Shown here: positions 63,807-64,000 of the stretch, one piece after another
Position numbering within the stretch: position 1 is the stretch's first letter
How the letters are laid out: every line of letters starts with the position of its first letter
Origin: Sporobacter sp963675425
Lineage (GTDB): Bacteria; Bacillota; Clostridia; Oscillospirales; Oscillospiraceae
Length of the DNA: 64,000 nt
Direction of reading: 5' to 3'
NCBI GenBank assembly: GCA_963675425.1
Contig: OY776214.1
Coordinates: 992,001-1,056,000 of the forward strand
Notes under the pieces: model-generated
The model's input: only the letters and a program-made list of their open reading frames with translations
The model's database searches: none
Told to the model about the DNA's origin: nothing
Position numbers and translations under genes: made by a program

Positions 63807-64000
63807 TTCCGGTCTCCTTCCGCGTAAAGCTCTCTGATGATTTTCCGCGCTTTGTCGGGCGTCAGGCGGCCGTAGGTTTCCTCGCCGATCATCATGACGG
63901 GCGCCAAGCTGCAGCAGCCCAGGCAGGCCACCGATTCCAGCGTAAATTTATTGTCCGGCGTGGTGCCGCCCAGCTCAATCTTGAGCTCGTCACACAAGGC
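63803..64000 (-). CDS. NuoE/HydC-like [2Fe-2S] subunit, 5' end beyond window
   Basis: Only the C-terminal 65 residues are visible: LKIELGGTTPDNKFTLESVACLGCCSLAPVMMIGEETYGRLTPDKARKIIREL. The ACLGCCSLAP block carries the last two cluster cysteines of the 24-kDa thioredoxin-like ferredoxin family. The frame stays open to the window edge. First visible gene of the operon leading to NuoF. Confidence 0.9.
   Translation of the reverse strand, partial: ALCDELKIELGGTTPDNKFTLESVACLGCCSLAPVMMIGEETYGRLTPDKARKIIRELYAEGDRK

Overview
The window looks like the chromosome of an anaerobic, spore-forming member of the Firmicutes (class Clostridia; the moderate GC and DUF-family content would fit an Oscillospirales-like lineage, but that placement is inference). 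The evidence is an alpha/beta-type small acid-soluble spore protein at 54266-54475, an [FeFe] hydrogenase with NuoE/NuoF-type partner subunits at 54763-64000, a glycyl radical enzyme at 20261-22693, a YtrA-type GntR/ABC operon, and Shine-Dalgarno sites throughout.

Layout. 1-14026 is ordinary host chromosome: a large secreted repeat protein running off the left edge, a GntR-ABC operon with its own palindromic operator, a DUF4153-like membrane protein, a methyltransferase of the ICMT/PEMT type, a two-component system, a P-type cation ATPase preceded by a yybP-ykoY-type manganese riboswitch (12014-12110), and a pair of conserved genes of unknown function. 14064-47255 is an asparagine synthetase gene (asnB) cut in two by a 31.35 kb insertion. 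Excising the sequence between the TC dinucleotides at 14500-14501 and 45853-45854 restores the asnB reading frame across its KDRMSM motif. A third copy of the attachment arms sits inside the insertion at 18830-18877, so the island is two elements in tandem. Element A (14501-18853, 4.35 kb) has no recombinase. It carries a Phd/Doc toxin-antitoxin pair and an ASCH / Xre / P-loop kinase / GNAT cluster. Element B (18854-45853, 27.0 kb) carries two LysR regulators, a glycyl radical enzyme without its activase, a ribose-type ABC transporter, a large serine recombinase, an array of helically phased iteron-like repeats, a type I restriction system (HsdM, HsdS, HsdR), a dGTPase gene with an in-frame stop, a candidate small RNA and an Xre/ImmA regulator.

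47256-64000 returns to host chromosome. A molybdenum-cofactor operon (moeA, moaA, moaC, a MOSC protein, a second molybdopterin-binding protein, mogA) follows a roughly 460-nt structured leader. Next comes a run of very small, mostly basic genes around the spore protein and an HD-domain protein. Last is a hydrogenase/electron-transfer locus on the minus strand: NuoE-like, NuoF-like, a 1091-residue NuoG/GltD/molybdopterin-domain fusion, a NuoF-tail/GltD fusion, and HydA. Two FAD/NADPH-type GltD modules in one hydrogenase locus suggest an electron-bifurcating or NADPH-coupled complex.

The strongest candidates for something undescribed are the tandem serine-recombinase elements in asnB (central dinucleotide TC/GA), the ASCH-Xre-kinase-GNAT cluster of element A, the activase-less glycyl radical enzyme island, the iteron array at 34611-34855, and the double-GltD hydrogenase locus. 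All family assignments come from reading motifs. No database search was run.
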